Positions 21,255 through 22,135 of a stretch of 22,135 bases of DNA are shown here, piece by piece. Source of the stretch: a virus; the IMG/VR virus record IMGVR_UViG_3300033141_004106, positions 1 to 22,135 of that record; one strand, given 5' to 3'. The translations under genes were made by a program, and so were the position numbers. Position 1 is the first letter of the stretch, and every line of letters starts with the position of its first letter. The notes under the pieces were generated by a model that worked only from the letters and a program-made list of their open reading frames with translations, did not search any database and was not told the origin of the DNA.

Positions 21255-21646
21255 TGTGTGGCCTCTTTTATTTCGTCTGCTATTTTCTTCATGTATTTTT
21301 TCATATTCTTCTCAAGCTTTGACTGCAAATACTTCGGCCCCGAGCCTGGCTCTGACCAGTTCCAGTTTGATGGTGCTTCATGCAATCTTGCTGCATACTC
21401 AGTGTTGAAACCGAAGACAATGCTGATGCCCTTTCTTCCTATCTGAGCTTTGCCAATTGCTTGGCTTCTTCTGAGTGTGCCTGTTTTTTTGGGCACGGTA
21501 GGCTGCTCATTCACAGCATCAGCAAGTACAGAAGCAGCAACCTTCTCAAGTGCTTCTGCTGACTCAACCTTATGCTTCTTCAAGTACTTCTCAAAGCCTT
21601 TGTTAAACTCTGAGAAATCCATATAGAGCCCTGTCTTCTTGTTCAT
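21251..21646 (-). CDS. HK97 gp10-like neck / head-tail connector protein
   Basis: A 131-residue protein with the family's clear signature: PTVPKKTGTLRRS (dibasic, after a helical start), then IVFGFNTEYAARLHE and a Gly/Pro turn before KYLQSKL. The C-terminus is a charged helix. These proteins act at the head-tail interface, in tail completion. ATGA overlaps link it to both neighbours. Confidence 0.88.
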   Translation of the reverse strand: MNKKTGLYMDFSEFNKGFEKYLKKHKVESAEALEKVAASVLADAVNEQPTVPKKTGTLRRSQAIGKAQIGRKGISIVFGFNTEYAARLHEAPSNWNWSEPGSGPKYLQSKLEKNMKKYMKKIADEIKEATQ

Positions 21647-21945
21647 TTCACATATACCTCTATGTGATGCAGAGCCGTTGAGTTCTGTATCTCTCTCACC
21701 TCAATGACTGAATACTTGATCCCATTGAATCTTATAATGTCCTCATGGCTGACATTCACAGATGCATCGAAAAAGAACTTACCCGTACTCAAGACTTCTT
21801 CTCCTTCGATATTTCTTACAACCTTATGATGCCTCATGTACCTGCATTTAATGTTACTCTGAATAGTCTCAGTAGGTTCATTCCATTTGTCAAACGTCCT
21901 CTGTATGATATCGCAGGTATTAATCAGCAGCCCAGTGTAGGACAT
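21643..21945 (-). CDS. Head closure / head-tail joining protein
   Basis: A 100-residue beta-rich protein (INTCDIIQRTFDKWNEPTE, later VNVSHEDIIRFNGIKYSVIEV). It matches the general pattern of SPP1 gp16-type head-closure proteins: an N-terminal strand with a reported substrate-like turn and a final D.I...G..Y.V..V hairpin. GAGGAGA lies about 8 nt before the ATG, inside the end of the preceding gene. Its place just before the gp10-like protein is the standard one. Confidence 0.78.
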   Translation of the reverse strand: MSYTGLLINTCDIIQRTFDKWNEPTETIQSNIKCRYMRHHKVVRNIEGEEVLSTGKFFFDASVNVSHEDIIRFNGIKYSVIEVREIQNSTALHHIEVYVK

Positions 21946-22135
21946 TTATAATCTCTCCTCAATCAAAGTCTGCAACTGCCTGATTCTATTTCTAATACTG
22001 TGATTTGCTCTCACATATGAGCAGCCATCTTTTCTTATTTTCTCAAAACAACCTGGTTCATTTAATACTGCTTCAACCTGGGTGAAGATATTAGCTTTAG
22101 ATATCGGCACATAATGCTCCCATGCAACAAATCCA
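21946..22135 (-). CDS. C-terminal end of a possible glycosyltransferase (partial)
   Basis: An open frame enters from the right edge and ends in TAA 21948-21946, immediately before the next ATG. The 62 visible residues include VEAVLNEPGCFEKIRKDG, then VRANHSIRNRIRQL and LIEERL. That arrangement (a helix, an acidic turn, ..I...G...V...H....R..QL) resembles the C-terminal helices of CgeB/GT4-type glycosyltransferases. With only the tail end visible the call is tentative; an unknown head gene is the alternative. Confidence 0.4.
   Translation of the reverse strand, partial: GFVAWEHYVPISKANIFTQVEAVLNEPGCFEKIRKDGCSYVRANHSIRNRIRQLQTLIEERL

Noticed and set aside
22023-22066. The peptide EKIRKDG..Y.R.N near the right edge also occurs at the C-terminus of RNase HII (about 1732-1780), with similar DNA.
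   Set aside because: Each occurrence fits its own family's expected C-terminal pattern and the similarity stops outside about 14 residues. Coincidence is more likely than duplication or a terminal repeat.

Overview
The window is an internal piece of a tailed double-stranded DNA phage (or prophage) with siphovirus gene order. Nearly every gene is read leftwards (minus strand). Genes are tightly packed with ATGA or TGATG overlaps and strong AGGAGG-type ribosome binding sites, and four near-perfect TTGACA / TATAAT-like promoters are visible. This fits a bacterial host that uses a housekeeping sigma-70 factor, in a moderately AT-rich genome. The host cannot be named from the sequence. Terminase, portal, capsid, integrase and lysis enzymes are not in the window.

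Layout, read leftwards from the right edge. (1) Morphogenesis, 22135-9634: the C-terminal end of a possible glycosyltransferase, a head-closure protein, an HK97 gp10-like neck protein, a tail terminator, the major tail protein, a G/GT tail assembly chaperone pair with an A-AAA-AAC slippery site, a 1212-residue tape measure, a Dit-like protein, a large tail hub gene split by a +1 frame change, a carbohydrate-binding fibre and a glycoside-hydrolase-like protein. (2) A rightward cluster of seven small genes, 7886-9646, several with zinc-ribbon cysteines, driven by a promoter divergent from a ribbon-helix-helix regulator at 7488-7682. (3) A leftward recombination operon, 7344-4179: zinc-finger protein, GIY-YIG nuclease, probable ssDNA annealing protein, Cas4-like Fe-S exonuclease and two small genes. 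(4) A 252-bp noncoding gap, 3927-4178, holding two structured RNA elements and a promoter. (5) A replication module, 3926-1324: a winged-helix initiator with iteron-like repeats and an AT-rich tract inside the gene (lambda O-like), a zinc-binding probable helicase loader, RNase HII and small genes. It is followed by a PAPS-type sulfotransferase and small membrane proteins.

The most novel-looking element is at 3941-4057 on the minus strand. It has its own TTGACA-N18-TATAAT promoter, a roughly 117-nt transcript with a 17-bp closing stem, an internal 7-bp hairpin and a perfect 12-bp pseudoknot, and it ends in a T8 run 15 nt before the GTG start of the replication initiator. G-U wobbles in its stem exist only in the minus-strand RNA, which supports that strand. 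It could be a free small RNA, a pseudoknot-type attenuator of initiator expression, or an antitermination element. A second minus-strand 16-bp hairpin (4109-4171) with a C/U-rich loop lies just upstream of its promoter.
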